A stretch of 64,000 bases of DNA from Natronococcus pandeyae (GTDB lineage: Archaea > Halobacteriota > Halobacteria > Halobacteriales > Natrialbaceae), in assembly GCF_008122205.1 (NCBI RefSeq), contig NZ_PHNJ01000008.1, forward strand, positions 124,001 through 188,000. The letters are read 5' to 3'. The translations under genes and the position numbers were made by a program. Positions 61,517 through 64,000 of the stretch are shown in pieces; within the stretch, counting starts at the first letter, position 1; each line of letters opens with the position of its first letter. Below the pieces are notes generated by a model that did not search any database, had not been told where the DNA came from, and worked only from the letters and a program-made list of their open reading frames with translations.

Positions 61517-62896
61517 ATGCCAAGAGAAGAGTCAAATCCTGGCTCGGGACGACGATCGTTTATGAAGACAGCGGGTACGCTCGGCCTCGCTACAGCTGCC
61601 GGCTTCCCTCTCACGACGGGAAGTGCTGCTGCGCTCGAGGTCGACGAACCAGCCCAGTGGACCGAAAGCGATGTCGATCAGATCGAACTGACCGACGACA
61701 ACACCGCTCCAGTGGTCGACCACGAACCCGACCAGATCTCCGAGGACCGCCTCGTATGGGACACGTGGCCGCTCCGGAACCGGGACGGATCGATGGCCCA
61801 GTTCAACGGCTGGCAGATCATCTTCTCGCTGACCGCGGATCCCGGAAGGCCGGAGATTGACACGCCGGGTGACCGTCACAACTGGGCACGCATCAGCTAC
61901 TTTTACTCGCGAGACGGCAAGAGCTGGCAGGAAGGCGGACTCGTCTTCGAGGATGAAGACTGGTACGGCAACCAGCAGTGGGCCGGAATGGCGATATACG
62001 ACGAAGAGGAAGACCAGATCTACCACTTCTACACCGCCTCCGAAGAGATCGATCCGGAGCGGTTCCCGCGCATTCAACAGGAGCCGCCGGGACAGCGTCT
62101 CGCGCTCGCGAAGGGCCAGACCGTCGACGCCGGTCCCAACGGCGTCGAACTCGTCGGCGAGAACGACCACCACATCATCGGTGAGGCCGACGGCGAAATG
62201 TACGAGACGGTCCACCAGTCCAGCGGAATCATCTTTGCCTTCCGCGACCCGTGGTACTTCCAGCACCCCGAGACCGGCGAGGATCTCCTGCTGTTCGAGG
62301 GGAACACGCCGACTCCTGGATACGACGACCCGAACCATCCGAAGAACTTCAACGGCAATATCGGCGCCATGCGGGCGACGAACGACGACCTTACCGAGTG
62401 GGAACTTCTCCCGCCAGTGCTCGAGTCCGTCGGTGTCAACCAGCAACTCGAGCGTCCTCACTTCGTCTTCCAGGGTGGCAACTGGTACCTGTTCACGATC
62501 ACCCACGAGTTCACGTACGCGCCCGGCCTTTCGGGCCCCGAGGCCCTGCATGGGTGGGTCAGCGACTCGATGTACGGCGACTACGAGCCGCTCAACGAGA
62601 GCAGTCTCGTCGTCGCGAATCCGACAGAAGCCCCGCTCCAGGCGTACTCCTGGGATACGATGCAACACGGCTCCAACGCGGTCGCTCAGAGCTTCCTGAA
62701 CTGGCAGGGCGTTGAATCCGACGCAGAACTCGACCAGATGTCCGACCAGGAGCTGATGGACGCATTTGGCGGCACGCTCGCTCCGAGCCTGCAGATCAAC
62801 CTCGACGGCGACGAGACTCGTATCGTCACCGAAAAGGCCGACGGCTACGTCCCGCCGTCCACCGGACGTGGTGGCGGGCAGGGACGCCAGCAATAA
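61517..62896 (+). CDS. GH68 levansucrase/inulosucrase-like fructosyltransferase (copy 1)
   Basis: The 459-residue protein has a Tat-type signal (GRRSFMKTAGTLGLATAA, residues 11-28). The GH68 catalytic triad is visible: the nucleophile Asp82 in VWDTWPLRNRDG, the stabiliser Asp244 in FRDPWYF and the acid/base Glu312 in QLERPHFVFQ. It splits sucrose and transfers fructose to build levan or inulin-type polymer outside the cell, or just hydrolyses sucrose. The C-terminus is a Gly/Arg tail (GRGGGQGRQQ). It follows a TrmB regulator and precedes a paralogue. Confidence 0.93.
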   Translation: MPREESNPGSGRRSFMKTAGTLGLATAAGFPLTTGSAAALEVDEPAQWTESDVDQIELTDDNTAPVVDHEPDQISEDRLVWDTWPLRNRDGSMAQFNGWQIIFSLTADPGRPEIDTPGDRHNWARISYFYSRDGKSWQEGGLVFEDEDWYGNQQWAGMAIYDEEEDQIYHFYTASEEIDPERFPRIQQEPPGQRLALAKGQTVDAGPNGVELVGENDHHIIGEADGEMYETVHQSSGIIFAFRDPWYFQHPETGEDLLLFEGNTPTPGYDDPNHPKNFNGNIGAMRATNDDLTEWELLPPVLESVGVNQQLERPHFVFQGGNWYLFTITHEFTYAPGLSGPEALHGWVSDSMYGDYEPLNESSLVVANPTEAPLQAYSWDTMQHGSNAVAQSFLNWQGVESDAELDQMSDQELMDAFGGTLAPSLQINLDGDETRIVTEKADGYVPPSTGRGGGQGRQQ

Positions 62897-62957
62897 CCGC
62901 ATACACTGTGCCAAGCAGCGAAGAACGACCCGATCCCCCTAATCCGTTTCGTCACCA

Positions 62958-64000
62958 ATGTCAAACGATAACACTAGCCGTGAAATGAACCGTCGAACCG
63001 TCCTCAAAACAGCAGGAGCCCTCGGTGTTACCGCCAGCGTCGGCATCCCTGCCGCTACTGAATCCGCTGTCGCCGTCGAGGGAGGCGAATCCGCTCACTG
63101 GACAGAAGAGCACGTCGAAGAGATCGAACTGACCGACGACAATACCGCGCCGGTGATCGACCACGAACCCGACCAGATCTCCGAGGACCGCCTCGTCTGG
63201 GACACGTGGCCGCTCCGGAACCGGGACGGATCGATGGCCCAGTTCAACGGCTGGCAGATCATCTTCTCGTTGACAGCCGACCCTAACAGACCGGAGGTCG
63301 ACGTCCCGGGTGACCGACACGATTGGGCACGCATTAGCTACTTCTACTCGCGAGACGGCAAGAGCTGGCAGGAAGGGGGCGTTGTCCTCGAGGAGGACGA
63401 GTTCCTCGGTGATCAGACGTGGGCTGGATCGGCGATGTACGATCCTGACGAAGAACAGATCTATCACTTCTACACTGCCGCGGACTCGTTCCCGGACGTC
63501 CGTCAGCGCCTTGCGGTTGCCGTCGGCGGCAGTATCGAAACCGGGCCACACGGAGTCGAAATTACGGGCCCGCAGGAGCACCACATCATCGGCGAGGCAG
63601 ACGGCGAGATGTACCAGACCTTCGAACAGGGTGACGAACAGGGGATGGCTCACGCGTTCCGCGACCCGTGGTACTTCCAGCACCCAGAAACCGGCGAAGA
63701 TCTCCTGGTATTCGAAGGGAACACGCCGACGGGTGCGACGGTTCCCGGTCAGGATAGCTGGAACGGGAACATCGGTGTCATGCGGGCGACGAGCGACGAC
63801 CTCACCGAGTGGGAACTCCTCCCGCCGGTCCTCGAAGCGGTTGGGGTTAATCAGGAGCTCGAACGGCCCCACTACATTTTCCAAAACGGGAACTGGTATC
63901 TGTTCTTCATCACACACGAGCACACGTATGCACCCGGTCTCCAGGGGCCCGAAGGGCTCCACGGATTCGTCGGCGATTCGATGTACGATCCCGACATGGA
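62958..64000 (+). CDS. GH68 fructosyltransferase (copy 2), C-terminus outside window
   Basis: The frame starts at 62958 (MSNDNTSREMNRRTVLKTAG) with a Tat-type NRRTVLKTAGALG and runs open to the window end (347 residues present). Asp82 (VWDTWPL), RDPWYF and ELERPHYIF are all in place. It is about three-quarters identical to copy 1 by eye and shares a 113-base block with one mismatch. It lies 61 bases after copy 1, probably in the same operon. The last part of the domain is missing only because the window ends. Confidence 0.93.
   Translation, partial: MSNDNTSREMNRRTVLKTAGALGVTASVGIPAATESAVAVEGGESAHWTEEHVEEIELTDDNTAPVIDHEPDQISEDRLVWDTWPLRNRDGSMAQFNGWQIIFSLTADPNRPEVDVPGDRHDWARISYFYSRDGKSWQEGGVVLEEDEFLGDQTWAGSAMYDPDEEQIYHFYTAADSFPDVRQRLAVAVGGSIETGPHGVEITGPQEHHIIGEADGEMYQTFEQGDEQGMAHAFRDPWYFQHPETGEDLLVFEGNTPTGATVPGQDSWNGNIGVMRATSDDLTEWELLPPVLEAVGVNQELERPHYIFQNGNWYLFFITHEHTYAPGLQGPEGLHGFVGDSMYDPDM

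Noticed and set aside
61532-62914. 460-residue reverse frame opposite the first GH68 gene
   Set aside because: Antisense; a similar shadow occurs opposite the second GH68 gene because the genes are paralogous.

Overview
The window looks like a chromosome or large replicon of a haloarchaeon, probably of the Natrialba/Haloterrigena/Natrinema type. The evidence is high GC with strong codon bias, Asp/Glu-rich proteins, many short-leader or leaderless genes behind archaeal TATA boxes, Tat-type signals on most exported proteins, and families typical of haloarchaea (bacterio-opsin-activator-like regulators, TrmB, Gfo6, CobN/ChlID, PhaJ). No rRNA, intact tRNA, CRISPR array or intact insertion sequence was found.

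Layout. 1-5.7 kb: a catabolic patch with an SSF transporter and its small membrane partner, an IclR regulator flanked by matching palindromes, an amidohydrolase, a xylose-dehydrogenase-like oxidoreductase and UspA. 5.8-9.0 kb: an operon of four very acidic glycine-zipper/low-complexity proteins of unknown role. 9.1-33.3 kb: a large cobalamin region in three blocks: cbiT-L-F-G-H2-H1-fdx-unknown-cbiX-DUF3209-propeller, then cbiA, then cobN-cbiC-cbiE diverging from chlID. Unrelated genes (metallophosphoesterase, DUF1802, small proteins) lie between the blocks. No CbiD or CbiJ was recognised, and the conserved unknown genes in the operon are candidates for missing steps or for regulation.

33.5-49 kb: mixed genes including a nucleobase permease, an alpha/beta hydrolase, a PhaJ-like hydratase, a 1181-residue multi-PAS histidine kinase, an ABC-2 exporter next to a His-rich membrane protein, a Tat-exported protein with five Gln/Asn-ladder repeats, and a PH-domain protein. 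48.6-56.9 kb: an anaerobic respiration island with a DmsR-like regulator, an Mrp ATPase with a possible TusA-like tail, a type II molybdopterin reductase (A and B subunits) and its TorD-like chaperone. The two promoters in this island share a 15-bp TATA-centred motif. 57-64 kb: small genes, two gene-poor AT-richer stretches, then a TrmB sugar regulator followed by two tandem GH68 fructosyltransferases, the second cut by the window end.

Dispersed repeats: three copies of a palindromic element (half copy at 16.2 kb, full copies at 24.7 and 44.0 kb) and two length variants of a CTATAG-ended miniature element (47.5 and 60.3 kb). All family assignments rest on reading motifs by eye; no database search was possible.
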